11,328 bases of DNA from JBQTIP01 sp052388025. Its GTDB lineage: Bacteria > Actinomycetota > UBA4738 > HRBIN12. Both the position numbers and the translations under genes were made by a program. A model generated the notes under the pieces. That model was given only the letters and a program-made list of their open reading frames with translations. It searched no databases and was not told where the DNA came from. This document shows, piece by piece, positions 1-7,348 of this stretch (its first letter is position 1; every line of letters starts with the position of its first letter). The stretch lies in the NCBI GenBank assembly GCA_052388025.1, contig JBQTIP010000254.1:1-11328 (forward strand), given 5' to 3'.

Positions 1-1
1 G

Positions 2-397
2 GCATCAATGCTCGCCGTCCTGCTGCTCCCGGCCTGCCGGGAGGTGGCGTCGGACGGGTCGGGCGGGAGCGAACCCGTGAAGGTGGAGCCCATCGAAGGG
101 ACGGATCTCGCCCGCGTGATCCTGACCGCGAGAGGGGCCGAGCGGGTCGGCATCGAGACCGCTCCCGTCGAGAGTGCGGGCGACCGAACGACCGTCCCCG
201 AAGCTGCGGTCTTCTTCGACGTGAACGGTGAGGAGTGGGTATACACGAATCCCGAGCCGCTCACCTTCGTGCGGGAAGCGATCAGCGTGGATCGTTTCGA
301 GGGCGACGTGGCGGTGCTGTCGGACGGTCCATCGGCTGGGACCGAGGTCGTAACGGTCGGCGTGGCCGAGCTGATCGGCTCCGAGTTCGGGGTCTGA
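2..397 (+). CDS. Short RND-adaptor-like lipoprotein (5' end probably outside window)
   Basis: The frame is open to the left edge. An ATG at position 8 would leave only nine residues before the lipobox-like LLPAC cysteine, too short for a signal peptide, so I infer that the true start lies upstream. After the cysteine comes a Gly/Ser-rich linker. A roughly 100-residue domain follows, with VEPIEGTDLARVILT, a VPEAAVFFDVNGEEWVYTNP segment and a C-terminal VTVGVAELIGSEF. This matches the last (membrane-proximal) part of periplasmic adaptors of RND pumps. The lipoyl and hairpin domains of a classical adaptor are absent from what is visible. It lies 33 bases upstream of the RND permease on the same strand, so it is likely a surface-anchored partner of that pump. 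The partnership is inference; the lipobox and domain pattern are seen. Confidence 0.75.
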   Translation, partial: ASMLAVLLLPACREVASDGSGGSEPVKVEPIEGTDLARVILTARGAERVGIETAPVESAGDRTTVPEAAVFFDVNGEEWVYTNPEPLTFVREAISVDRFEGDVAVLSDGPSAGTEVVTVGVAELIGSEFGV

Positions 398-430
398 GGG
401 TGACGTGATGGCGAAGGGTCGCACCGGGCG

Positions 431-3400
431 ATGATGCGCTGGATCGTTGGATCGAGCCTGAGGTTCCGGTACCTCGTGGCCGGCTCGGCCGCCGCGCTGA
501 TGTTCTTCGGCGTCCAGCAGCTCCACGGCATGCCGGTGGACGTCTTCCCCGAGTTCGCCCCGCCGAAGGTGGAGATCCAGACCTTGGCTCTCGGACTGTC
601 GGCGACCGAGGTCGAATCCCTGGTCACCGTCCCGTTGGAGCAGGCGCTCAACGGGGTCCCAGGGCTCGACGTGATCCGGTCGAAGTCGGTCGAGCAACTG
701 TCGCAGATCGAGCTCATCTTCAAGGAAGGTGAGGACCTCCTGACCGCACGGCAGTTGGTGCAGGAGCGGATCGGTACGGTGGCGCCGACCTTGCCGACCT
801 GGGCCGCCCCGCCGGTGATGATCCAGCCCCTGTCCGCTACGAGCCGCGTCATGAAGATCGGGCTGACGTCCGACGTGTATTCGCTCATCGACATGTCGAT
901 GACGGCCTACTGGAAGATCAGAGCGCGGCTGCTCCGCGTTCCCGGCGTGGCGAACGTCCTCATCTGGGGCGAGCGCATCAAGATGCCCACGGTCCAGGTC
1001 GACCCGCAACTCCTCGCCAAGCACGACCTGACGCTCGACCAGGTCATGACGGTGACCGCGGACGCCCTCGACGCCGGCCTGCTGCGCTTCTCGGATGGGG
1101 GCTTCATCGGCACCGGGGGATTCGTGGATACCGCGCAGCAGAGGCTCAACATCCGGCACGCCTTGCCGATCCTGACGCCCAAGGACCTGGCTCAAGTGCC
1201 GGTCGTGGAGCGGAACGGCGAGGTGCTGCGCATGGACGACGTGGCCGACGTGGTCATCGATACCCCACCGCTGATGGGCGACGCGGTCATCGACGACGGT
1301 CCCGGCCTTCTCCTCGTCGTCCAGAAGCTCCCGTGGGCCAACACCGCGGACGTGACGGACGGGCTCGAGGCGGCGCTCGACGAGCTTCGGCCGGGTCTCC
1401 CCGGGATCACGATCGATTCCCGGATCTTCCGGCCGGCGACCTTCATCGAGGACGCGATCGACAACCTCAGCAGCGCGATGATCCTCGGCGCGATCTTGAT
1501 GATCCTGATGCTCGGGGCCTTCCTCTACGAGTGGCGGACCGCCCTCATCAGCATCACGGCGATCCCGCTGTCCCTCGTCGCCGCGGGCCTCGTCCTTTCA
1601 TGGCAAGGGGTCACGATCAACACGATGGTCCTCGCGGGCCTGGTCATAGCGCTCGGCGACATCGTCGACGACGCGATCATCGACATCGAGAACGTCGTTC
1701 GGCGCTTGCGTGAACACCGCAAGGAGGGAGGGACGAAGTCCACCGCGAGGGTCATCCTCGAGGCCTCCTTGGAGGTGCGAAGCGCCATCGTGTACGCGAC
1801 GCTCATCGAGGTCGTCGCCGTGCTGCCGATCTTGACGCTCGAGGGGTTGTCCGGGTCGTTCTTTCGGCCGCTCGCCCTGTCCTACGCCCTGGCGCTACTC
1901 GCCTCGATGGTGGTGGCCCTGACGGTCACGCCGGCGATGAGCCTGATCTTCTTCCGGAGTGGGAAGTCTTTTCAGCATCGGCAGTCTCCGCTCGTGTCGC
2001 CGCTGCAGCGCGGGTACCAATTCCTGCTCTCGAAGATCATCTTCCGGCCGCGGCGCTCCTACGTCGCCGTCAGCATCACCGCGATGCTGGGGATCGGGGT
2101 GGTGCCGTTCCTCGGGCAGGACCTGCTTCCGTCGTTCAAGGAGCGGGACTTCCTGATGCACTGGTTGGGCAAGCCCGGCACGTCGCGTCCTGAAGAGGTC
2201 CGGACCACGATGCGGGTCAACCAGGAACTGCTCTCGATCCCTGGTGTCCGCAACGCCGGATCCCACATCGGGCAGGCGCTCAACTCGGACGAACCGTACG
2301 GCATCTACTTCGGGGAGAACTGGGTCAGCGTCGACCCGTCCGCAGACTACGACGAGACCCTGGTGAAGATCCAGGAGGTGGTGGACGGCTACCCGGGCAT
2401 CTATCGCGATGTGCAGACCTATCTGAGAGAGCGGATCCGAGAGGTTCTCACGGGATCGAGCGACGCCATCGTCGTGCGCATCTTCGGGCAGGACCTGGAC
2501 GTCCTGCGCAGCAGGGCGGACGAGGTCAACGAGATTCTCGGGGGGATCGACGGCGTGGTGGAGAACTACGTCGACACCGTGGAGGATGTCCCGCAGATAC
2601 AGATCGAGGTCGATCTCGCGGCAGCTCAAGGCTACGGGATCAAACCGGGTGATGTCCGCCGTGCCGCTTCCACTCTGATCATGGGCGAGGAGGTCGGCGA
2701 CATCTTCCGCGCCGGTAAGACCTACGACGTGAATGTGTGGAGCACGCCGGAGACGCGCCAGAACCTGACCGACATCGAGAACCTCCTGCTCGACACGCCC
2801 GCCGGAGCGCACGTGCGGCTTGCCGACGTGGCCGACGTTCGGATCGTGCCGACGCCGAACGAGATCCATCACGAGGGGCTATTCAGAAGCATCGATGTTA
2901 GCGCGAACGTGCGCGGTCGCGACCTGGGCTCGGTGATCGCTGAGCTGGAGGGTCACCTCGAGGAGATGCAGTGGCCCCTCGAGTTCCGCGCGGAGCTGCT
3001 GGGGGAGTACACCGAACGGCAGGCGGCGCAGACGCGCTTGCTCATGTTCGCGATAGCCGCCGCGCTCGGTATCTTCCTCCTCCTGCAGGCGTCGTTCGCG
3101 AGCTGGCGCCTGGCCACGATCGCCTTCGTCACGTTGCCGATCGCTCTCGTGGGTGGAGTGCTCGCTGCGTACCTCGGTAGCGGCGTCCTCTCGCTAGGGT
3201 CGCTGGTTGGGTTCCTGACGGTGCTGGGGATCGTCGCGCGGAATGGCATCATGTTGATCAGTCACTATCAGCATCTCGAGCGGTTCGAGGGCGAACCGTT
3301 CGGTCCGGGGCTTATCATCCGCGGGGCACGGGAACGCGTCGTCCCGATCATGATGACGGTCTTCACGACGGGCTTGGCGCTCGTCCCCCTCGTGGTCGCC

Positions 3401-3565
3401 GGCGCGATCCCCGGTAATGAGGTCGAGCACCCGATGGCCATCGTCATACTGGGCGGCCTCGTCACCGCGACGTTGCTCAACCTGTTCGTGGTGCCGGTCC
3501 TGTACCTGCGCTTCGGAAAGCGGCTCAACCGGCCGTCCGGCGAGAGCATCCCGGTAACCGCCTGA
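431..3565 (+). CDS. Efflux RND transporter permease, heavy-metal-efflux (CusA/CzcA-like) type
   Basis: Full-length 1044-residue inner-membrane proton-driven transporter. The N-terminal helix (about 12-31) is followed by the hallmark MPVDVFPEFAPPKVEIQT. The second helix begins near residue 350, and the fourth helix carries GDIVDDAIIDIEN (409-421) with D413, D414 and E420, the expected proton-relay acids. The C-terminal half repeats the fold, with LGIVARNGIMLISHYQ and the typical HME ending (EVEHPMAIVILGG, then LLNLFVVPVLYLRFG). In place of the CzcA aspartate just before GxxVD there is A407, as in CusA. However, the three CusA copper-binding methionine positions appear to be non-methionine: the first aligns near H577, the second near Y626/F627 and the third near E671/V672. 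The metal or other substrate is therefore unassigned. ATGATG begins at 431; the second ATG at 434 is equally possible. The stop overlaps the next gene. The frame has no lesions. Confidence 0.95.
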   Translation: MMRWIVGSSLRFRYLVAGSAAALMFFGVQQLHGMPVDVFPEFAPPKVEIQTLALGLSATEVESLVTVPLEQALNGVPGLDVIRSKSVEQLSQIELIFKEGEDLLTARQLVQERIGTVAPTLPTWAAPPVMIQPLSATSRVMKIGLTSDVYSLIDMSMTAYWKIRARLLRVPGVANVLIWGERIKMPTVQVDPQLLAKHDLTLDQVMTVTADALDAGLLRFSDGGFIGTGGFVDTAQQRLNIRHALPILTPKDLAQVPVVERNGEVLRMDDVADVVIDTPPLMGDAVIDDGPGLLLVVQKLPWANTADVTDGLEAALDELRPGLPGITIDSRIFRPATFIEDAIDNLSSAMILGAILMILMLGAFLYEWRTALISITAIPLSLVAAGLVLSWQGVTINTMVLAGLVIALGDIVDDAIIDIENVVRRLREHRKEGGTKSTARVILEASLEVRSAIVYATLIEVVAVLPILTLEGLSGSFFRPLALSYALALLASMVVALTVTPAMSLIFFRSGKSFQHRQSPLVSPLQRGYQFLLSKIIFRPRRSYVAVSITAMLGIGVVPFLGQDLLPSFKERDFLMHWLGKPGTSRPEEVRTTMRVNQELLSIPGVRNAGSHIGQALNSDEPYGIYFGENWVSVDPSADYDETLVKIQEVVDGYPGIYRDVQTYLRERIREVLTGSSDAIVVRIFGQDLDVLRSRADEVNEILGGIDGVVENYVDTVEDVPQIQIEVDLAAAQGYGIKPGDVRRAASTLIMGEEVGDIFRAGKTYDVNVWSTPETRQNLTDIENLLLDTPAGAHVRLADVADVRIVPTPNEIHHEGLFRSIDVSANVRGRDLGSVIAELEGHLEEMQWPLEFRAELLGEYTERQAAQTRLLMFAIAAALGIFLLLQASFASWRLATIAFVTLPIALVGGVLAAYLGSGVLSLGSLVGFLTVLGIVARNGIMLISHYQHLERFEGEPFGPGLIIRGARERVVPIMMTVFTTGLALVPLVVAGAIPGNEVEHPMAIVILGGLVTATLLNLFVVPVLYLRFGKRLNRPSGESIPVTA

Positions 3566-4491
3566 TGCGCGAGTTGCGACGTCTTCGGATCGTTCCGTTG
3601 GTCGCTGCGGCGGCCTTGGTCGTTTCCGCCTCGGCCTGTGATGGTGAATCCCCCAAGGAAGGGACCGCCGTGAGCGAGACGCCGGAGGCGACTGCCGGGG
3701 AAGAGCCGTCCCCGGCACCGACCAAGGCCAGCGACTTTTACCCTGCCCTGTTCGGCGAGGACTCGGCGAACATCGACAACGAATGGTGGCCCCAGCGACC
3801 GGGGACGCGGTTCGTGTGGGAAGGCCGCGCCTTCGAGGATGGGGAGCGGGTCGATCGTCGTGTGGTGTTCACGGTCACCGACCTGACGAAAGTGATCGCC
3901 GGCGTGCTCACCCGCGTCGGCTGGGACAGGGACTTCAACGACGGCCGCCTCGGGGAGTCCGAGCTCATCTTCTTGGCACAGGACAGGTACGGCAACGTCT
4001 GGCACCTCGGCCAGTACCGCGAGGTCTATGAGGATGAGTTCGTGGGGGGCCGGGTCTGGGTCGTCGGCGACCCGGAGGGCGCGGAAGCCGGGATCCTCAT
4101 GAAGGCAGAGCCTCGGCTCGGGGAACCGAGCTATTCCCAGGGGTTCGCCCCCCCGCCGTGGGACTGGGACGACCGAGCGAGGGTGCACCGGATCGGGGCG
4201 CGCACATGCGTCCCAGTCGACTGCTTCGAGGACGTCCTCGTGATCGACGAGTTCGAGCCGTCCGTCCCGGGCGCCCACCAACTCAAGTATTACGCGCGCG
4301 ACGTGGGCAACATTCGGGTGGGCTGGTTCGGCAGGAACGAAGAAGAGCGAGAGGTCATGGGCCTCGTAAAGTTCGTTCAGCTCAGCCCGGACGCCATCGA
4401 GAAGGTCCGGGCGCAGGCGCTGGCACTCGAGCACCGCGCATATGCCTACGCTCGCACACCACCGGCAGAGGCCCCGCCAGTACAGGGATAG
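3565..4491 (+). CDS. Conserved secreted lipoprotein of unknown function, coupled to the RND permease
   Basis: The ATG overlaps the permease TGA by one base (TGATG), which implies translational coupling. Residues 1-24 form a signal peptide (MRELRRLR, then a hydrophobic run), with a lipobox-like ASAC and Cys25 as the lipidation site. A Pro/Glu/Ser/Thr-rich linker runs to about residue 55. The remainder is a single beta-rich domain beginning with an IDNEWWPQRPGTRFVWEG segment, then a VVFTVTDLTKVIAGVLTRV strand pair, AQDRYGNVWHLGQY, a GILMKAEPRLGEPSYSQGFAP segment and LKYYARDVGNIRVGW. C215 and C220 could pair. I recognise this as a family of actinobacterial exported proteins (NP-x-PL-x-PGT-type domain) with no assigned function. 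Being cotranscribed with an efflux pump suggests a role at the outer face of the membrane, but I cannot assign one. Confidence 0.85.
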   Translation: MRELRRLRIVPLVAAAALVVSASACDGESPKEGTAVSETPEATAGEEPSPAPTKASDFYPALFGEDSANIDNEWWPQRPGTRFVWEGRAFEDGERVDRRVVFTVTDLTKVIAGVLTRVGWDRDFNDGRLGESELIFLAQDRYGNVWHLGQYREVYEDEFVGGRVWVVGDPEGAEAGILMKAEPRLGEPSYSQGFAPPPWDWDDRARVHRIGARTCVPVDCFEDVLVIDEFEPSVPGAHQLKYYARDVGNIRVGWFGRNEEEREVMGLVKFVQLSPDAIEKVRAQALALEHRAYAYARTPPAEAPPVQG

Positions 4492-4501
4492 GTTCCCCGT
4501 A

Positions 4502-4530
4502 GGTATCCGCCCTGCACCGCTGCGGGTACC
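4502..4530 (+). terminator. Candidate hairpin downstream of the RND operon
   Basis: Arms GGTATCCGC (4502-4510) and GCGGGTACC (4522-4530) pair over nine positions with one G-U wobble, around an 11-base loop. The hairpin starts 11 bases after the lipoprotein stop. There is no T-run after it, so it would be an atypical terminator or an mRNA-stabilising stem. A small second stem (CGTCC/GGACG) follows within about 20 bases. Confidence 0.35.
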
Positions 4531-4666
4531 GACTCGCGTCCGCGAAGGGACGGGTGTAAGAACCCCGGCACGACGTGGGTGGGCTTGCCCCGGAGCATCG
4601 CAACCACGGTCGGGCGGTCAGCGAGCCGCGGGGGCAAGATGATCAAGCGATGACGAGTTAACCCCC

Positions 4667-4859
4667 CACACCGACCGGCTGCGCGGCTTCACCGATCTGC
4701 TGATGGAAAGCCTTGACGATGAGGCGGACGGTGCCGCGATCGTCGCGGCGGGCGTTCCTCAGCCGGTCCCAATTCGATCGACAGGTCTCCGTCACGCTCG
4801 GAGAGTCGCCCGGCGTCTTCCGCAGGCGACTGCGCCTTGAGCGAGCTGCGTACAAAGCC
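4667..4859 (+). pseudogene. AraC-family regulator fragment, frameshifted
   Basis: Two adjacent frames together read like the start of an AraC-type DNA-binding region. The first (from 4667) gives HTDRLRGFTDLLMESLDDEA. About one base out of frame, around 4745-4750, it continues as RAFLSRSQFDRQVSVTLGES and then PGVFRRRLRLERAAYKA. The second part fits the helix-turn-helix signature in which a Sxx-FDR-xx helix leads to GESP-x-FRRRL-x-LERA. Homology is lost after 4859 and no start codon lies in the first frame after an upstream stop, so this is a relic without a regulator function. The family call rests on pattern memory, not on a search. It lies 90 bases from the end of the convergent toxin gene. 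Confidence 0.5.
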
Positions 4860-4950
4860 TGTAGTGGCGGGCAGCGCTCAGGCAGCCGAACGGGGCTCAG
4901 GATGGGCCACGGAGCGGTGGCGTCCCGAGCTGTGTCCAGGGAACGTGTCT

Positions 4951-5350
4951 TCAGGCCGGAGCTAGAACCCCAAGGCTGGCAGCAGCTGCCGCATTCGCGA
5001 GGCGAGCGTCGTAGGTGCAGAGCAGTCCGAGATCCTGTCCGAGGGAGAGGGCCGTCGCGAGATGGATGGCGTCCAGGGTCCGTGAGTTCGGCCGGCTCGA
5101 GCGCGGCTGCACGGCGTGCGACATCATCGTCCAGCTCCACGACCGCTATCCGTTGAAGAACGCTCCGGGCCCTCCGGATCGCCCGACTCCCTATCCGTCT
5201 CCCAACTCGCTCGACCTCGATGCGTGCGATCACGCTCGAAACTCGATCCGGCCAGGCTCGAAGGAGATCGCGGAGTGCCCTCGTCTCTGGCTCGGGTACG
5301 ACAAGCTTCACGATGGCGGAGGAGTCCAGGTACAGGAGATCTCCGGGCAA
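4951..5350 (-). pseudogene. vapC: PIN-domain toxin (VapC family), frameshifted
   Basis: VapC toxins are PIN-domain ribonucleases. Reading begins at TTG (5350), two bases after the antitoxin stop, with a GGAGG further upstream inside the antitoxin end. LLYLDSSAIVKL carries catalytic D9, and ARIEVER carries E45. At about 5083 one extra base breaks the frame after AALEPAEL. In the shifted frame the rest of a normal PIN domain follows: RTLDAIHLATALSLG (D93), LLCTYDARLANAA (D114) and a stop at 4951-4953. With the base removed the protein is 132 residues, the usual family length. As written, translation instead runs on in the wrong frame to 4658 and loses D93 and D114. This is either an inactivated toxin or a one-base sequence error. 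Confidence 0.8.
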
Positions 5351-5352
5351 GG

Positions 5353-5631
5353 CTACAGGCGATCCTCCCGGAGCTCCTGCAGGGCCTTGGTTCCCTTCCC
5401 GTTCACCGGCCCCTTCGGCGGGGCAAGCTCGAGGAGGTCTCCCTGAGGAGGCTTGGCCCGGCCGGAGGCCACCAGTCGTCGGAGCCCAGAGCCGGATTCG
5501 TCGACCGGCCCCAGGACGGCCATCGGCTTGCCGCGCTCCGTCACCTCGAGGCGCTCGCCGGAGGCCACTCGGCGCAGGTATCTCGAAAGGTTCTGCCGGA
5601 GCTCTCGGACGCCTACCTGGTTCGGTTCCAT
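5353..5631 (-). CDS. vapB: Type II antitoxin, Phd/YefM (VapB-like) family
   Basis: A 92-residue protein. VGVRELRQNLSRYLRRV (6-22) and GERLEVTERGKPMAVLGPV (about 25-43) form the Phd/YefM-type DNA-binding fold that binds the operon's own operator. The C-terminal Gly/Pro/Lys-rich tail and ALQELREDRL are the part expected to wrap the toxin. I chose ATG at 5631. A TTG at 5661 would add ten residues not typical of the family, and those codons overlap the predicted promoter and operator. Only two bases separate the stop from the toxin start. The antitoxin frame is intact while the toxin frame is not. Confidence 0.85.
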   Translation of the reverse strand: MEPNQVGVRELRQNLSRYLRRVASGERLEVTERGKPMAVLGPVDESGSGLRRLVASGRAKPPQGDLLELAPPKGPVNGKGTKALQELREDRL

Positions 5632-5633
5632 GT

Positions 5634-5650
5634 GTACATGTACTGTAGCA
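5634..5650 (-). promoter_or_regulatory. vapBC promoter/operator: extended -10 and palindrome
   Basis: On the - strand, TGCTACAGT (5650-5642) is an extended -10 element (TGn plus TACAGT). The perfect 10-bp palindrome GTACATGTAC (5634-5643) overlaps its end and lies two bases before the antitoxin ATG. Transcription would start only a few bases before the ATG, giving an almost leaderless mRNA. Antitoxin binding to the palindrome would block the promoter, the usual autoregulation of such operons. No convincing -35 is visible. Confidence 0.5.
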
Positions 5651-5757
5651 CCTTTGGCCAAACTTTTGCCCGACTGAGCCAGTCGGAGGCGATCTCAGAG
5701 GACCTGGGAATACCTGTGAGCAGCGAAAACGATCTCAGGACACCGGCATCGGCGAAG

Positions 5758-5799
5758 CTCATAACCCAGAGGTCACGGGTTAAATCCCGTCCCCGCGAC
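5758..5799 (+). other. 3' half of a tRNA with anticodon CAT (Met-type), probable att-site remnant
   Basis: The sequence reads anticodon loop CTCATAA (5758-5764), 3' stem CCCAG (5765-5769), variable AGGTC (5770-5774), T-arm (5775-5790) and acceptor strand CCCCGCG plus A. The bases before 5758 (CGAAG) cannot form the 5' stem, and there is no D-arm or 5' acceptor. The T-loop has lost the invariant C (GGGTTAAATCCC), so it could not be a working tRNA. Identity starting exactly at the anticodon loop is the mark left by integrases that recombine there. CAT may be initiator, elongator Met or Ile2. Confidence 0.7.
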
Positions 5800-5969
5800 G
5801 AGCGAAACCGCAGGTCGAACGGCATAAGGCGGCTCCAGCGCTGGCGGGGTCGCCTCATCTCTTGCCCAAGCTCTCACTGAGGTCTCGCTGATGCCGACCC
5901 CGCCCCCTTATGACTCCGGCTGGATGGTCGAGTCCCACAGGAGTCACGACGAGCCGCTGGATCCGCCGC

Positions 5970-6140
5970 TTGACTCCGGAGCAGGCTGAGGCTCGGCTCC
6001 GAGCAGCAGAATCCCTGCTCAAGCAGAGCCGCCGCGCCGAAGCGAATGAGCAGCTCAAGGGCGCCCTCGCGTTCTGGCGTTCCGTGGGGGCGACTCGCTA
6101 CATCGACGAGGGCGAGACCATGCCCCCAGCCTCGGCCTAA
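5970..6140 (+). pseudogene. C-terminal remnant of a TPR/AAA adenylate-cyclase-type protein
   Basis: The frame LTPEQAEARLRAAESLLKQS, then RRAEANEQLKGALAFWRSVG and ATRYIDEGETMPPASA, followed by a stop, resembles the extreme C-terminus of large actinobacterial proteins with a cyclase domain, an ATPase domain and TPR repeats. Those typically end in a helix pair followed by GATRYIREGEALLAASA. Nothing upstream in this frame resembles the rest of such a protein (the tRNA remnant lies 170 bases before), so only about 56 residues survive. The assignment relies on recall of that ending and is moderate. No ribosome binding site or plausible start was found. Confidence 0.45.
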
Positions 6141-6172
6141 GGCGCGCTCCGGGCAGTTCAGGTCGGCGCGAC

Positions 6173-6192
6173 GGGAGGTCCATGGACCTCTC
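6173..6192 (-). terminator. Palindromic hairpin directly after the monooxygenase stop
   Basis: A perfect 16-bp palindrome GAGGTCCATGGACCTC (6175-6190) begins at the base after the stop codon of the oxidoreductase gene. Two more pairs (one a wobble) extend the stem to eight with a CATG loop. No T-tract follows on either strand. It sits between two convergent reading frames and may act as a weak bidirectional stop. Confidence 0.4.
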
Positions 6193-7339
6193 ACACGCGT
6201 CGGAGTCGCGAGTCCCTCGCGATGACACCGGCTAGCTTGGGGGCATCGAGCCGAAGCTGCCGCAGGTTCCCCACCGGCGTGTACCGGAACCCGAAGAGAT
6301 GCAGCCCAGGCGCCTCGGGGTGCGTCTGGGGAGGGTGGACCCTCGGGAACCCTCGTTGGTCGAGCACGCCGAGATGCCCGATCAGCGGCTCGAGCTCAGG
6401 CCGATACCCGGTGGCCGCCACGACCGCGTCTGGGTGGATGCGCGAGCCGTCCGCGAGCTGCACGCCGTCGGCGTCGAATCTCTCCACGGCGGCGACGATC
6501 CGGATCGCTCCGGCCTTCACCATGCGAACGAACCCGCTTCTGTCGAGGATGCCGGAGATGGGCATCTCGCGGTTGCGGGCGAAGAAGCCTCTCGGCGGCG
6601 CGAGAAGACCATACGACGTGAGGTCACCAACGGTGATACGCCGATAGAAGGCGGTGAGGGCGTCGGCGAGGCTCGGGGGGATCCTGATCGCCACGATGCC
6701 GAACCAGTCCGCCGGTATCCCGGCGAAGGAGCCGCGGAAGATGAAGGGCGGAGTCCGGATCGACATCCGGACCCGCGAGGCGCCTCCCTCGACGAGGTCG
6801 ACGGCGATGTCTCCCGCGGAGTCGCCTCCACCGACGACCAACATGTCACGGCCCGCAAAGGGCGAGGCGTTGCGGTACCTGGAGGAGTGGATCAGCTCAC
6901 CGCCGAAGCCTTCCCGGCCGGGCCAGGCGGGCAGGAACGGAACCCTGTCCGGCCCGGTGGCCACCACGACGTGGAGCGCGTCTTTGGACCCTCGGGTCGT
7001 GTCGAGGGTCCATCCGTCGCCTGCGCGGTCGATCCGTTCGACGCGGGTCCGGAAGAGCAGATCGATCCCGTGCCGCTCGGCGAAACGCTCGAGATAGGCG
7101 ACGACCTCGTCCCGGGACGGCCAGTGGCCGTCGCTGCGATACCGGAGCCCGGGAAGACGGGACAACGACCGCGAGCTGTTGAGGACGAGCCGGTCGTAGC
7201 GCGACCTCCAGCTCGAGCCCACGCTCCCGGCCTGGTCGAGCACGAGCACGGGAAGACCGCGCTCCCGCAGCGTGGCAGCGACGGAGAGCCCTGCGGCGCC
7301 GGCCCCTACCACGACGATGTCGGGCCGTCGCTCGCTCAC
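6191..7339 (-). CDS. FAD/NAD(P)-dependent oxidoreductase, flavin-containing monooxygenase-like
   Basis: Cytosolic flavoprotein of 382 residues. The FAD Rossmann motif is G12-A-G14-A-A-G17, with D35 at the end of the second strand. The flavin monooxygenase fingerprint FGGELIHSSRY lies at 145-155. The NADPH Rossmann motif is GGGDSAG (170-176), and the ATGYRPE segment at 309-315 is the common late FAD-site motif. The family inserts one oxygen atom into N-, S- or carbonyl substrates using NADPH and O2; the substrate cannot be told here. The length is short compared with classical FMOs and fits the bacterial CzcO/YUCCA-like group. GTG start at 7339, nine bases after the upstream small membrane gene, with no clear ribosome binding site, so coupling to that gene is likely. 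The frame is intact. Confidence 0.92.
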   Translation of the reverse strand: MSERRPDIVVVGAGAAGLSVAATLRERGLPVLVLDQAGSVGSSWRSRYDRLVLNSSRSLSRLPGLRYRSDGHWPSRDEVVAYLERFAERHGIDLLFRTRVERIDRAGDGWTLDTTRGSKDALHVVVATGPDRVPFLPAWPGREGFGGELIHSSRYRNASPFAGRDMLVVGGGDSAGDIAVDLVEGGASRVRMSIRTPPFIFRGSFAGIPADWFGIVAIRIPPSLADALTAFYRRITVGDLTSYGLLAPPRGFFARNREMPISGILDRSGFVRMVKAGAIRIVAAVERFDADGVQLADGSRIHPDAVVAATGYRPELEPLIGHLGVLDQRGFPRVHPPQTHPEAPGLHLFGFRYTPVGNLRQLRLDAPKLAGVIARDSRLRRV

Positions 7340-7348
7340 GGTTCGGCG

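Noticed and set aside
5..1195. Long - strand open frame opposite the permease
   Set aside because: It is His/Asp/Arg-rich with no family pattern, as expected for antisense of a high-GC gene; the + strand permease is unmistakable.
1895..2872. 325-codon - strand frame inside the permease
   Set aside because: Antisense shadow of the same kind; no domain recognised.
431..3565. Naming the permease cusA or czcA
   Set aside because: The substrate residues that define those names are missing, so only the HME-RND family level is supported.
3268..4434. 388-codon - strand frame opposite the lipoprotein
   Set aside because: The + strand frame has a signal peptide, lipobox and known domain; the antisense has none.
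5758..5799. A functional tRNA-Met gene
   Set aside because: No 5' half, no anticodon stem partner, and a lost invariant T-loop base.
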